A DNA stretch of 64,000 nucleotides. It comes from Heloderma charlesbogerti (taxonomy: Eukaryota; Chordata; Lepidosauria; Squamata; Helodermatidae). A model generated the notes under the pieces. That model was not told where the DNA came from. It saw nothing but the letters and a program-made list of their open reading frames with translations, and searched no databases. Below are positions 45,882-58,055 of this stretch, piece after piece. The stretch lies in contig JANEZZ010001895.1 in the NCBI GenBank assembly GCA_026122225.1, positions 1,612,001-1,676,000 of the forward strand, written 5' to 3'. A program made the position numbers and the translations under genes. Every line of letters begins with the position of its first letter. Within the stretch, counting starts at the first letter, position 1.

Positions 45882-48286
45882 GGAATGCTAAAGTAGGAAG
45901 TCAAGAAATCACCAGGATAACAGGCAGGCATGGCCTTGGTGTACAAAATGAAGCAGGACAAAAGCTAATAGAGTTTTGCCAAGAGAACATGCTGATCATA
46001 GCAAACACTCTTTTCCAACAGCACAAGAGGCGACTCTACACATGGACGTCACCAGATGGTCAATATCGAAATCAGATTGATTATGTCCTTTGCAGCCAAA
46101 GATGGAGAAGCTCCATACAGTCAGTAAAAACAAGACCTGGAGCTGACTGTGGCTCAGATCATGAGCTGCTTCTTGCAAAATTTCGGCTTAAATTGAAGAA
46201 CGTCGGGAAAACCACTAAACCATTCAGGTATGACCTAAATCATATCCCTGATGAATATACAGTGGAGGTGAGGAATAGATTTCAGGGATTAGACCTGATA
46301 GACAGAGTGCCTGAGGAACTATGGACGGAGGTCCGTAACATTGTTCAGGAGGCAGCAACTCAATCCATCCCAAAGAAAAAGAAATGCAAGAAAGCCAAGT
46401 GGCTGTCTGATGAGGCTTTACAAGCAGCTGAGGAAAGAAGGGAAGCGAAAAGCAAGGGAGAAAGGGGAAGATATACCCAACTGAATGCAGAGTTCCAGAG
46501 AATAGCAAGGAGAGACAAGAAGGCCTTCTTAAATGAACAATGCAAAGAAATCGAGGAAAACAACAGAATGGGAAAGACTAGAGATCTCTTTAAGAAAATT
46601 GGAGATCTCAAGGGTACGTTTTGTGCAAAGACGGGCATGATAAAGGACAAAGAAGGCAGGGACCTAACAGAAGCAGATGAGATTAAGAAGAGGTGGAAAG
46701 AATACACAGAAGAACTATACAGGAAAGATCTGAATGTCCCTGATAGCCATGATAGTGCGGTCACTGAACTTGAGCCGGACATCCTCGAGAGTGAAGTCAA
46801 GTGGGCCTTAGGAAGCATTAGTAACAACAAAGCTAGCGGAGATGACAGTATTCCAGCTGAGCTATTTAAAATCCTAAAAGATGATGCTGTTAAAGTGCTG
46901 CATTCAATATGCCAACAAATCTGGAACACTCAACAGTGGCCACAAGACTGGAAAAGGTCAGTTTACATTCCAATTCCAAAGAAGGGCAACGCCAAAGAGT
47001 GTTCAAACTACCGCACAATTGCGCTCATTTCACATGCCAGCAAGGTGATGCTCAAAATCCTACAAGCTAGGCTTCAGCAGTATGCGAACCGAGAACTACC
47101 GGAAGTACAAGCTGGGTTTAGAAGAGGCAGAGGAACTAGAGATCAAATCGCCAACATTCGCTGCATCATGGAGAAAGCAAGAGAATTCCAGAAAAACGTC
47201 TATTTCTGCTTCATTGACTACGCTAAAGCCTTTGATTGTGTGGATCACAACAAACTGTGGCAAATTCTTAAAGTGATGGGAGTACCAGACCACCTTACCC
47301 TTCTCCTGAGAAACCTGTACGAGGGTCAAGAAGCAACAGTAAGAACCAGACATGGAACAACCGAGTGGTTCAAAATTGGGAAAGGAGTACGACAAGGCTG
47401 CATATTGTCACCCTGCTTATTTAACTTATATGCAGAGTACATCATGAGAAATGCCGGGTTGGATGAATCAGAGGTCGGAATTAAGATTGCTGGGAGAATT
47501 ATCAACAACCTCCGATATGCAGACGATACCACCCTAATGGCAGAAAGCGAAGAGGATCTCAAGAGCCTCTTGTTGAGGGTGAAAGAGGAGAGTGCAAAAG
47601 CTGGTTTGAAACTCAACATTAAAAAAACTAAGATCATGGCATCTGGCCCTATCACTTCCTGGCATATAGAAGGGGAAGAAATGGAAGCAGTGACAGATTT
47701 TACTTTCTTGGGCTCCAAGATCACCGCAGATGGTGACTCTAGCCATGAAATTAAAAGACGCTTGCTCCTTGGGAGGAAAGCTATGGCCAACCTAGACAGC
47801 ATAGTAAGAAGCAGAGACATCACCTTGCCGACAAAGGTCCGTCTAATCAAAGCTATGGTTTTCCCAGTAGTAACGTATGGCTGTGAGAGCTGGACTATAA
47901 GGAAGGCTGAGCGCCGAAGAATTGATGCTTTCGAACTGTGGTGCTGGAGAAGACTCTTACGAGTCCCCTGGACTGCAAGGAGGTCAAATCAGTCCATCCT
48001 AAAGGAAATCAACCCTGAGTGCTCATTGGAAGGACAGATAATGAAGCTGAAGCTCCAATATTTTGGCCACCTAATGCGAAGAGAAAACTCCCTGGAAAAG
48101 ACCCTGATGCTGGGAAAGACTGAAGGCAAAAGGAGAAGGGGACGGCAGAGGATGAGATGGCTAGATAGCATCACGGATGCAATGAATATGAACTTGAGCA
48201 CGCTCCAGGAGAGAGCGCAGGACAGGAAGGCCTGGCGTGCTATGGTCCATGGGGTCACGAAGAGTCGGACACGACTGAACGACTGA
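45882..48286 (+). CDS. BovB ORF2 remnant: endonuclease C terminus, reverse transcriptase, C-terminal domain
   Basis: An uninterrupted frame of about 800 codons (in frame back to 45698 through L2 sequence). Order: endonuclease end with RRLYTWTSPDGQYRNQIDYV and GSDHELL; a basic linker; RT from about 46785 (SNNKASGDDSIPAELFK, IPIPKKGNAKECSNYRTIAL, FIDYAKAFDCVDH, GVRQGCILSPCLFNLY); catalytic YADD at 47516-47527; thumb and C-terminal region (GCESWTIRKAERRRIDAFE, MRWLDSITDAM), ending TKSRTRLND. It lacks the front of the endonuclease and the native start, so it should not be an autonomous element, but RT motifs look complete. Confidence 0.92.
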
Positions 48287-48296
48287 ACAACAACAA
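45882..48296 (+). mobile_element. BovB (RTE) LINE, 5-prime truncated, nested in L2
   Basis: 2415 bp, starting in the last third of the endonuclease (NAKVGSQE) and ending with the BovB tail GACTGAACGACTGAACAACAAC. The L2 frame is split between GVQY and (H)QYADDT; ATC at 45879-45881 and 48297-48299 may be a short target duplication. The intact frame and the cleanly split host element indicate a late insertion. Confidence 0.95.
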
Positions 48297-49373
48297 ATCA
48301 CCAATATGCAGATGACACCAGCTCCCTCTCAACTTTCCATCTTATCCCAGGGAGGCTGTTGAGGTCCTGAACCACCACCTGGAGATGGCAATAGGGTGGA
48401 TGTGGGCTAACAAACTGAAACTGAATCCACACAAGACAAAGGTGCTTTTGATCAGTAGAGTTGACCCAGGAACTGGCTCAACTGGTGTTGGATGGGGTAG
48501 CGCTCCCCTTGAGCATGCAGACTCCTCGCTTGGGGGGTTCTTTGGGACCTGCCCTTGACCTTGGATGCTCAGGTCTCGGCTGTGGCCAGAAGTGCCTTTG
48601 TCCAGCCACTCAATTGTACTAAAGCTACTACCAAGGCTTGTGTGCCAACTCCACCCATTCTGCGCCAAGGTGACATACGCCTTAGTTACATCACAGCAGG
48701 GTGATTGCATTGCACTCTGTATTATCTAGTCAAGGCTGCGTTTGAAGAATATTCTGAGGCTACCATTGGCCCAGAATACAGCAGCTGTATTGTGAACAGG
48801 GGCTGCATATAGGGAGCATGTGACTCCCTTGCTGAAATGGTGGCACTGGCTTCCAGCTTGTTTTCAGGTACAATTCAAAGTGCTGGTGATGACCCTTAAA
48901 GCCCAGAATGTTTAGGAGCAGGATATCTGAAGGGCTGCCTTTTCCCATACAAGCCTGCCCACTTATTGGGATCATCTTCAGAGGCCCACCTGTATGTCCC
49001 AACAACCCCAGAGATCTGTCTAGTTGGGACGAGGGAGAGGGTCTTTTCAGTGGCTGCATGTAGGCCTTAGAACTCCCTTTCAAGGGAGGTCCATCTCACT
49101 TCCCTGTTAATGACCTTCTGGAAGCTGTAAAGACGTTCCTTTCTAGGAAGGCACCAAGGAGATGATTTTAACTGGCTTTTAAGAATATGCCCCAATTTTT
49201 GGAATATTTTAAATATTTCGAGTGCTGTTGCATTGTTGGTTTTCTGCTGCTGCTTTTGTGCATTAACATCAAAATGTTTTTGTTGTAATTGAAAGGTTGT
49301 TCTTAACTGCTAAATCATTGGCTTTGTTGTAAGCTACTTTGAACCACATGCGCTAAAATAAATTAAAAACCAA
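48297..49373 (+). mobile_element. L2 LINE, 3-prime flank of the nested BovB
   Basis: Resumes at CACCAATATGCAGATGACAC (RT YADD region) and runs through ACAAACTGAAACTGAATCCA, the L2 C-terminal block (decayed) and the tail TTGTAAGCTACTTTGAACCA to AAATAAATTAAAAACC. Confidence 0.87.
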
Positions 49374-50304
49374 ATAGGGAAATGTAAAGGAATAGTGCTA
49401 GGTCTCTGGGTTGCCACTTGACAATCCTAGGATCGAGGAAGGGCTTCTGCCTCAAAGGATGAAAGCATTGCGCAGATGTCCATTAAGAATTTTGCACAGT
49501 GCCAGCTCTGAGTTTTGGAGGGCCCTTGGGCAAGACACCCTCAAAGGGCACCCTTACTCGGTGAGTCTGCCTTCTCGTGGACATTGCTACCAGCTGCTAT
49601 TGCTCCCCATTCTCTTTCTCATCATTGCTACCCTTTGCTTGCTTGGCAAGCATGTATATTCCCAGACATCTGTGCAAAGAAGACCTTGAATGCATAGAGG
49701 GCAGGGACAATTCTCGAATAAATGCACAGCAGAATTACAACAATAACAGTACAACAGTAAATAAAAATCAAATCAGGAAACAAGTGGACAGCACAAAATA
49801 ATGCAACAACAGATCAATAAAAACTCAGTAGTTAATCAAGCTGTGTAAAACAGCAGATTAAGCGTCAGATAAACCAGCAGTCACAAGCATAAAGAACTAT
49901 TTTACTGCTCAATAAAGAGCTTGGGCAAATATCAGATAGTGGCACTGTTGGGGCTTTTGCTGGAAAGGCCCTACTCTACTATGGTCATGGGTTGGTTAAA
50001 TTTATTTCAAGCTAGTTTTCCAGCTGACTCAAGATCTAAGATACTTCGAATTCTCCTTCTAGACTACAGTTTCGGTTTTCCTTAAGCCTTAAAATGCAGA
50101 AGCAAGCAGCCTTATCAGTGGTACCAGTTTCAATTATCCTCATAAACTCTAGTTTGATGAGGAAAAATAACAAGGAAGAGAAAGAAGGAAGGAAATGAAA
50201 AGGTGTGTGCTATTTGTCTGCAAAGCAGAGCTCCAGATAGAGTCATGGAAATCTTGGACTACAGGATCTCACAGCCTGAGGCTGCTTGCTGCAGAAACAG
50301 GTTT
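49374..50304. other. Non-coding interval
   Basis: No recognisable exon. The stretch 49730-49860 is A-rich, like a LINE or SINE tail region. Confidence 0.3.
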
Positions 50305-50425
50305 GGAACCAGATTTAGTCATATTTAGAGCAGACCCATTGAAATCAATGGGACTGCAGTTAATCACAACTAAAGTCTCATTGATTTCAATGGGTCCACT
50401 CTAGGTAAGTCTAAATCTGGATCCA
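50305..50425. repeat. Foldback repeat family B, copy at 50.3 kb
   Basis: GGAACCAGATTTAGTCATAT is mirrored by GTCTAAATCTGGATCC, with CATTGAAATCAATGGGACTG and CATTGATTTCAATGGGTCC inside. Confidence 0.75.
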
Positions 50426-50538
50426 AACCATAATGTTTAAATCAGTTCTTGCATTTCCCATATCTGCTGCTTTCTTTGAACCAGGTAAAAAGAGGAAGGT
50501 TCGGGGTCTTCCAAGGGTACAAACAGTGTAGTTATACC

Positions 50539-50632
50539 AGCCTTCCCCAGTGCCCTCCAGATGTGTTGGACTAGCTGCCTGGGGATTGTTGACATCCAAC
50601 ACATTTGGAGGGCACCAGGTTGGAGAAGGCCG
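50539..50632. repeat. Foldback repeat family A, copy 10
   Basis: CCAGCCTTCCCCAGTGCCCT through GGAGGGCACCAGGTTGGAG. Confidence 0.8.
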
Positions 50633-50816
50633 ATTATACAGGGATAAAAGGGCGGAATTTAATTTCCATGGAATTGGGGGGACTTTTGAGACATCTCTTC
50701 TTCCCAGCACCAAAATAAATGAGCATGCAAGGCTGGTAAGAGATCTACGGGAAATTCTGGATTTGTGCAAAATCAATCTTTGAAAGTATTATTACAGAGG
50801 GGAAGAGAGCCTGAAG

Positions 50817-50888
50817 ATGCCATGATGACTGGGGATGATGGGAGTTCTAGTCCAATGCATCTGGAGGTCAGCAGGTTGGGGAAGGCTC
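50817..50888. repeat. Foldback repeat family A, copy 11 (one arm)
   Basis: GGGGATGATGGGAGTTCTAG, CATCTGGAGGTCAGCAGG and GGGGAAGGCTC. Confidence 0.75.
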
Positions 50889-52984
50889 AATTACTGGAAG
50901 GGTTAATGTATCCTTTAAATTTTAAAGTGACTTTCACACAAATAGTCAGGAAGTGGGGCACCACTGTGGGATTGGCAGGCTGATGTTTGGGGCCTTGTGT
51001 CTTGCCTCCATGTTGAAAGCTGTTTGAAAGATGACTCATTGCTTGGGGGTGGGGTGTACATTGCCAGAGATTAAAGTGGGGTGAATGTACACACAGCACA
51101 AACAATTAGTCCTCTTCCAAACATTTTTTTCAGTCTTGAAGGCTGTCATATATCACCAGCCTGACAGTTCCCCAAGTAGCAGTCTGTCCATGTCCTGACT
51201 GGAAAGTATTTCCTCTTGGAACAGAAATGACAACAGGACAAAGGAAATGTGTGGGAGCATCAAGGGCATCATCATCGTCATCATCATCAATATCAATGGT
51301 GATAAAAGAGGATGTGTGTGTGTGTGAACACCATAGAACCAGGACTGTGACACCTAGACACCTGAAACATGGAATGCATACTAAGGGGATCCTAAGGGTG
51401 TGCACCTCATGGTTATTTGATTTTTTAAATGCATTAATTAATTCTAATTAATTTAAATGTGTCCACATGTTTGGAGCCTGCAATACTATCTTCAGTCACT
51501 AGATGGCAGACTGCCCTAACTAGCATATAGCTTTGCAGTGGCTACAGTTTGAGGGGGGGGAGTACTTTTGAGGGACATATGGGGCCCCCTCCCCGCTGTT
51601 GTGGGGTAGCCCCCCCTCAGGGGAATTGAGTAGACAGACCACTCCCTCAGGGGGCTATAGGGCTGCACCACAGCAGGGCCATGCCTAGGGATGGCAATGG
51701 GCATGGCTTCACTCACAAGGGCTATTGCAAAGCTATTTCCATTCAACAGTGAGAAAGTGGAGGAAGAGCAAAGTGATTAGGTGGGTTTGCAAATCAGGGG
51801 TTATGAGCGTCTGGAGAAAAGTGCAGGGGGTTTGGAGAGCATGGAAAGAAGCTGTGCTACAACAGGCACAAAATGGCATTAACTAAGGAGAATGACTGCT
51901 ATTGTATGAGCATTTCATTGTGCAAAATGTTCTCTGGGCAAACTACAGGCTACTCAGTCTTTGAGGTCGATAAAAGGCTACCATTGTCATTGCTCAGCTG
52001 ATTTACATTACATTGTTTGAATTACCAATAAATTGTTTCCGCGAGGATGATTTCATACCATTCCGATATCACCTACCCCATTTTGCTCCAAACTGTTGGC
52101 TGCAAGTCAATCCCATGAACCGAAATGCAATCCTTTGCACAGCAAAGGATTGCAAAGGCATTTGATCTGTTTTGACCATGTGTCGCAAGAATCCCTCAGT
52201 GCCCCGGTTTTGTAATAGTAGCCGGTCTGGGGAGAGCCAGAAACACCAGGGGAATTTCATGGAAAGGTGTAAAGGTGAGATCACTTACACACAGAGCACA
52301 AAACATTCCCTTCTCCCACATCATGGGAACTCCCTCAGTGCTCAACAGACATCTTTGCAGCTCCACCTTCTCAGTAATTCTCTCTGTCCTGGATTAGTTT
52401 TAAATGGGGGGAAATTTCCTTTGTTACTAATGTTATTGGCGATGCAAGTAGAAGAAGATGAAGCCTATGCTAGCCTTCCTGGTTTCAGGAATGCTACACT
52501 GAGCTTTTATCCTGCGATTGAGATTGCTCCTTCACGGACGTTTGCAGGCTCTTTACATGATGCCGTGACCCTCCAGGGCATCTCCTGCACTAAATGCCCT
52601 TTGTTCCGTTTTTAAATAGATCGCACATCATGAGCTATCAGATTACCCTGTTGTGTTCCACTTCAGTTTCCTCCATGAAAAGAGTAAAAGCGGCAAGAAG
52701 AGGAGCGAGATCAGTGAAAGATAATAGAGAACTCAGATACAGGGAGGGAGGAAAGGAAGCACGTGAAGAAGGGAGTCGTCGTGATCCTGCTTTTAAAATG
52801 GAAGCAGAAAGCCCCATTTTAAATGCAGGATTTTAGGCTGCGTAGAGATGCCCTATTGACCTATTGAGAAGCAAAAACAATACCCACCACCACCACTCGC
52901 GTTTAAATTGCCAGAGTTACTGAAATAGCGAGTCGTCCCCCCCTTATTTCTGTACACTAGGGGCTAGATCCAGTCTATGTGAAA
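50889..52984. other. Non-coding interval
   Basis: A CATCATCATCGTCATCATC-type tract is at 51267-51298 and a (TG)n run at 51315-51328. Frames of up to 147 codons (e.g. 52172-52615) show no family resemblance. Confidence 0.35.
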
Positions 52985-53165
52985 TGCAATCCTATACAGG
53001 TCTACTCAGAAGTAAGTTTCACTGTTTACTCTCAGGTAAGTGTTCCTAGGATTTCAGCCCTAGTTTCACTTGCTGTGCAATCCTCTGCATGTCTAATCAG
53101 AAGTAAGTTCCATTGGGCTCAATAGAGCTTGCTCCCAGGTAAGTGTGCATTGGTTTGCAGCCTTA
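52985..53165. repeat. Foldback repeat family B, two tandem copies
   Basis: TGCAATCCTATACAGGTCTA with CTCAGAAGTAAGTTTCACTG and CAGGTAAGTGTTCC, followed by TGCAATCCTCTGCATGTC with CAGAAGTAAGTTCCATTGGG and CAGGTAAGTGTGCATTGG. Two units lie end to end. Confidence 0.7.
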
Positions 53166-53534
53166 TGGGTCTGCAGCAGGAGGGGAGACTTGGCATGCAA
53201 TCAGGGGGAGGCAAAGTGTTCACAATTTCTTATTCCCCCTGCCTCCACTGCAGCCTTGTAAAACAGACCACAACATTTAGTTGCCCCCACACACACCCTT
53301 TTGGGGTCCGACAGGGGGCTGCAAGGGGGGGGGGAAGGGACAGATTTCTTGCGTGAGCTTGCCTTCCCCTCACACAACAAGGGATTTCACCCTACACTGC
53401 TAGCCAGTTTTTGGTGGATCACTTGGTGCCTGGTGATTGCTGAGATTCTTTGTGTGTTTATGTTCTTACACAAGGTTAATTATGATGATTTAACTGTTAA
53501 GAGATCCTCAGTATGCACTTTTGCTTTGTAATCT

Positions 53535-53620
53535 GGGGAACATAGGAAGCTGCCTTATAACAAATCAGACCAAATTGAGCCCAGAATTGTCAGCATGTTG
53601 GGGCAAAAAATGCCAGCTGA
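53535..53620 (-). mobile_element. tRNA-derived SINE (second family) fragment
   Basis: GGGAACATAGGAAGCTGCCT followed by ATCAGACCAAATTGAGCCCAG, the end of the family seen at 28.4 kb. Confidence 0.65.
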
Positions 53621-54275
53621 TCTGAGATCTGAGCTAGTGGTGACCAACCAAGAAAGAGATCTAGGAGTTGTGGTGGATAGCTCAATGAAACTGTCAACCC
53701 AGTGTGGGCTGCTGTAAAAAAGGCAAACTCCATGTTAGGCATAATTAGGAAGGGAATTGAGAATGAAATTGCCAATGTCATACTGCCCTTATACAAATCT
53801 GTGGTGTGACCACACTTAGAATACAGTGTACAGTTTTGATCACTGCACCTAAAAAAAGTTATTGTAGAGCTGGAAAAAGTGCAGAAAAGGATCAAGAACA
53901 TCTCTCCTGTGAGGGAAGGTTACGGCAGCTGGGATTATTTAGCTTGGGAAAAAGGCGAGTAAGGGGAGACATGATAGTGATGTACAAAATTATGTATGGT
54001 GTGGAGAATATGGATAGGGAGACATTTTTCTCCCTCTCTCAAAATACTAGAACCCGGATCATGCCCTGAAGCTGACTGGTGGGAGATTCAGGACAGATGA
54101 AAGGAAGCACTTTTCCACAGAGCGCATAGCTAAACTATGGAATTTGCTACTACAAGATGCAGTGACGGCCACCAATTAGGATGGCTTTAAAAGGGGGTTA
54201 GACACATTCCTGGAGGAGAAGGCCATCGATGGCTACTTGTCCTGATGGCTCTGTGCTATCTCCGGTATCAGAGGC
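53621..54275 (+). mobile_element. CR1-like LINE, C-terminal and 3-prime region, decayed
   Basis: AAGAAAGAGATCTAGGAGTT through GGATCAAGAACATCTCTCC, GGGAGACATGATAGTGATGT, TGGAATTTGCTACTACAAGA and GAGAAGGCCATCGATGGCTA follow the order of the CR1 tail region. The subfamily differs from the copies with ATTCTATG ends; many stops. Confidence 0.75.
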
Positions 54276-54646
54276 AGTAAGGACGTTTTGCACATAAAGC
54301 ATGTCTCTTACCACTGGGTTGTGGCTGTCTTGCTAGACCACTGTGACTCTAGAGCATGTATTTCTAAAGGAGACGAAAAAAGATTAAAGTCAACACAGGG
54401 GCAGCCTTTGGCTAGAGGTTTGCTGCTGTCCTTTCTCTAGAAAGGAAACACTGATAACTGACCAAAGGGAATAGCCTACAGACCCTTCCTCTCCTAGGGG
54501 GAGTCCTTGGCTTCACACCAGAAGAAGGAAGCTGGTTTTGGCTGAGGATTGGAAACATTTCTATTCTTATCCTAGAAGGAAAAGCATCTTGCTCCGAGAT
54601 CAGGGGTGGGGTGGTGCCTCCATGTAAACCTGTCTGGGGCTGCATG

Positions 54647-55162
54647 TGTCAGGGTAGAAACTGAGCCCATAGAGCCCCAGAGCAGTTCTGATTCTGAGGA
54701 GGAACAGCAATCCATGGGAGAGGAGCCAGCTCATCCCTCACAGGCACAGCAGCTGGCAAAGATTCCTCCTGCCGGCATTCCTGAGTTAGATAGTGATCCT
54801 AGCAGTGAGAAAGTGCGGGAACGCGGCTTGCTAGATGCTCGACGCAGATGCAGAGAGCAACGAGCGATGGAAGGCGCAGAAAGGAGGCGTAGCACCCGTT
54901 TGGCGCACAAGCAACAGCCGCCTCCCATGGACCCAAGGGAAAGAGGGAGGATCTCTCTCCAGCCCATAAGTTCTGGGTCTTCAAGTGGCTCTCTTTGAAA
55001 CGGGGATCAACTGCCTATTTGAAGCTTAGGCCACTCTGCTGTTCCTTGCTTGTCACTGGTGATTAGCATCTGAAAGAGTCATTAAGTTGTAAAAGGATTA
55101 AAGCTTTGAACAGAATCCTTTCGTCTGTGTCTTGAGTTGGCTATTGGAGTCCGGCATTAACA
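54647..55162 (+). mobile_element. LTR-like unit with an open frame
   Basis: TGTCAGGGTAGAAACTGAGC at the start and GGAGTCCGGCATTAACA at the end give TG...CA termini, with ATTAAAG near 55099 as a possible poly(A) signal. Inside, a frame up to 54998 encodes an acidic-then-basic tail (SSDSEEEQQSMGEE, GLLDARRRCREQRAMEGAER, RRSTRLAHKQ). This could be the end of a Gypsy-type polyprotein overlapping its LTR. No internal region or second LTR is present, and no target duplication is seen. Confidence 0.5.
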
Positions 55163-55280
55163 AGTGTGGCTGGAAAAGCTCAAGCCTGAAACCCTGGAGA
55201 GCCGCTGCCAGTCAGTGTTGACAGTACTGGGCTGGATGGACCAAGGGTCTGACTCAGTATAAGCCAGCTTCCGGTGTTCC
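55163..55280 (+). mobile_element. tRNA-derived SINE (second family), 3-prime half
   Basis: GAAACCCTGGAGAGCCGCTG, CCAGTCAGTGTTGACAGTAC, TGGATGGACCAAGGGTCTGA and AAGCCAGCTTCCGGTGTTCC. The tRNA head is missing, lost where the LTR-like unit abuts. Confidence 0.75.
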
Positions 55281-56869
55281 TAGTGGTGGGTGGGTCCAAA
55301 GGCCAAAAGTGGAGCTATTGTTTTCTTCATTGTGCTTCGCCACCAGCACCACCAGGTTCAGACATCACGACAACCTGTGCCCTGTGAGGGCAATTATGCT
55401 GATTATGTAGCTCGCAACCCACATGCACAGGGATTGTGGGAACTGCCTCTGAATACAACGGTGTTTGAAATTATATGAGTGTTCTACATATGTTTGCTCT
55501 GTGATGGCCCATTCACACATGCACCATCCTCACTTGATGCTGTAATCAGCCTGTGCTCAAAATGCATGCTTGAGCCACCCCCTGTATCTTGTCTGTGGTA
55601 ACACACACCAGCACCGATGGGGAACAGAGAAGTCCTTGTGGTGCATGCAGATAGATGCTGGCTCTTCCCCCTTGGAACACAACATGTCATCCTAGAATCT
55701 ATATAAGCACAAAGCTTGCCACTTCTTGGGTGGTTCCTCTGCTACTTGGGGGGTGTTTCCACCAGAGCTTTACTCCGAGCTGGCTGCGTGTTGAGGTCAT
55801 TAGAGTAGATGACGTCGTGGCCATCCAGCAGCCACCCGGAGCTTATCAAGGAAAAACCTGATTTCTTGAGACTGCTTAAAGTCCCATTCTTTTCCTTAAG
55901 TCAGATTCTCCCCGGTATAGTTGTTGTATGCCCCAACCCCCTGCATTTAGCTCAGGTATGCTAGGCCTGCCCAGGGGTGTGCCTTTCACCATGACTCCAG
56001 TCAAGGGGTGTTTCCTCCCATTGTGGTCAATGAGGCTTGCCTTTGAATGCCCACATCAGAACTTACAGAGATCCCCCTCAATTGAAATGACACATTTTAA
56101 AGCACAATTAAGTACTATCTGGAGGCTCCAATTCATTGCCTTAGGAAGTAACTACTTCACAGCTTCCTTATAGACATCCTGTGTGTTAAAATGGGGGCTG
56201 GTTTCCATCTTTGTTCACCTCCCCTCTTTCCCAGCACAAGCCTACATGTGTCAACTCAGAAGTAACTCCTATTGTGCTCAATGAGTCTTACTCCTGAAAT
56301 GCAGGTGCATCTGAACTTTCAGTGGAAAAGAGAAATGGGGGGGCTCTCTTATTGGTTGAGCAGCCCCTGCCAGTCAGATGATGTTCACTCCAACCCCCAC
56401 CCCCACCAGGAAGTATGTTCTATGAAGCGATTTTTATTGGTCCGGAGAATCTGCTCGTGGAGCCCTGCTCACAGCAAAGCCAATTCCTTTAAAAAAATCT
56501 GGTACTCCTCCATTAGCTTTTCCTTCTGTTGTCGTGGAAACATGGCCTTGGATAAAACGTTGTGACTGCTGACACCACTCTGAACTCGCCTATTTATCTT
56601 GCTTCATCCAGAAATCTCAATTGTACCTTTGTGTGTATTTCCTTAAACTCATAGACAACTGAGACACACTGAGCTATGAAGTCATCAGTTTCGGATCAGT
56701 GGTGCCAAAGCCCACTTCTGCCATTTGGTCTGGAAACTCTATGCAGTTCTAAGCATGTGGTGAGAAAGAACACTCTGCACATGCTCAGAGGTCCTTTTTA
56801 TTAATTCAAATGTTCTAATGGTATGAAGAACTGATTCCAAGTCAGAACTCTGATGAGCCCTGGCTCAAG
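55281..56869. other. Non-coding interval
   Basis: A family B palindrome fragment occurs at 56240-56310. No exon seen. Confidence 0.35.
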
Positions 56870-57030
56870 CGTTAGCTCGGTGGTAGAGCACCTGCTTTGA
56901 ATGCAGAAGGGCCCGGGTTAATCCTTGGCATTTCCAGGAAGGGCAGGAAAATTTCTGCCAGTCAGTGTCAACAGTACTGGGTGAGATGGACCAATGGTCT
57001 AACTCGGTATAAGGCAACTTTCTATGTCCC
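56870..57030 (+). mobile_element. tRNA-derived SINE (second family), with head
   Basis: AGCTCGGTGGTAGAGCACCT and GCCCGGGTTAATCC are A-box and B-box-like. CCAGTCAGTGTCAACAGTAC and GAGATGGACCAATGGTCTAA follow. Not a functional tRNA gene. Confidence 0.8.
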
Positions 57031-57179
57031 TTTGTCTACCCAGAAAATACCCCACTTTGTTTATTTATACATTATAATTATAAATCAATTGCCATTATAA
57101 ACCCTTTCTACAGCAGCCACGATGGAAGGAATGCTCAGCTTCTTCTTTTTTGCATCAGATGACCATGTGTGTGTGTTTT

Positions 57180-57380
57180 ATTTGTTTGTTTCTTTGATTA
57201 TTTATTAGATTTGTATACCACCCAACTGCCAAATGCCCTCAGGGCTGTTTGCAATCATAAAACCAAACAGCAACCACAACAACATAATAATAAAAAATTA
57301 TTATTACTACAAGTATCAAAGTAATACAATACTAAACATTAAAAACAGTAAAAAGATATTTAAAACACTGAGTGGGCCAC
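57180..57380 (-). repeat. LINE/SINE tail fragment, inverted
   Basis: TTATTTATTAGATTTGTATA and CCACCCAACTGCC followed by a long A-rich stretch are the reverse of a common reptile LINE tail. Confidence 0.4.
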
Positions 57381-57502
57381 AGTTATTTAAGGGCAACACT
57401 TGTGATTAAATGGCATGAGGCAGCTAATGTGGAAGTTCCAGAGTGGAAAGCTCATTGAAGGCAGTGGGCTGATATGACATCATGGGCAGGTGTGGCTGGG
57501 AC

Positions 57503-58047
57503 TAGGGATGTACGAAAGTCACTTACCTTTCGCGGATTATGTTGAGGGGCGGGGAGGCACTCCGTCCCTCCCCCCGGAATCCTGGACGGCCAGCTGTGCT
57601 CCGCAGGGATTCTGCGGAGCCGTCAGCCGGCTCCACCAGCCGGCTCCGCCAGCAGCCGGACATCCGGCTGCTGGCTAGCAGGGACGCAAATGGCGGCGGC
57701 CAACGCATTGTTGTTTTTTTAAGTCAGCCGTGATAATCTACATAAACATTTACGTAGCCTATCACGTTTTTTTTAAAAACCTAGCCGTGATAGGCTACGT
57801 AAATCTTTACGTAGCCTATCACGTCTTTTTTTTTTTTACTGGAAATGGCAGCGGCGGCAGCTGGTAAGAAGACCGGCCGCCGCCGGAGCTGCCGCCGGAG
57901 CTGCTGCCGCCAGGAAAATCCGCCCCAGGTAAGTCTCGTCCTGGGGGCGGCGGGGGGGGCAGACCATTCTGCCACCGATTTCGGGGGGCTGAATGCACTG
58001 GCATTCGGCCTCCCCAAGATCTGTGGTGGAATTCTCTGACATCCCTA
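57503..58047. mobile_element. hAT-like MITE with internal palindromes, copy 3
   Basis: 545 bp from TAGGGATGTACGAAAGTCAC to GGAATTCTCTGACATCCCTA, with a perfect 8-bp duplication GCTGGGAC (57495-57502 and 58048-58055). Internal palindromes are at about 57725-57766 and 57787-57824 (GATAGGCTACGTAAATC mirrored). Opposite orientation to the two intronic copies. Confidence 0.93.
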
Positions 58048-58055
58048 GCTGGGAC

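Noticed and set aside
53590..53901. 103-codon minus-strand frame
   Set aside because: Antisense of a decayed CR1-like tail region.
56870..57030. tRNA gene
   Set aside because: A-box and B-box-like words are present but the stems do not close and the unit continues as a SINE shared with 28.4 and 55.2 kb.
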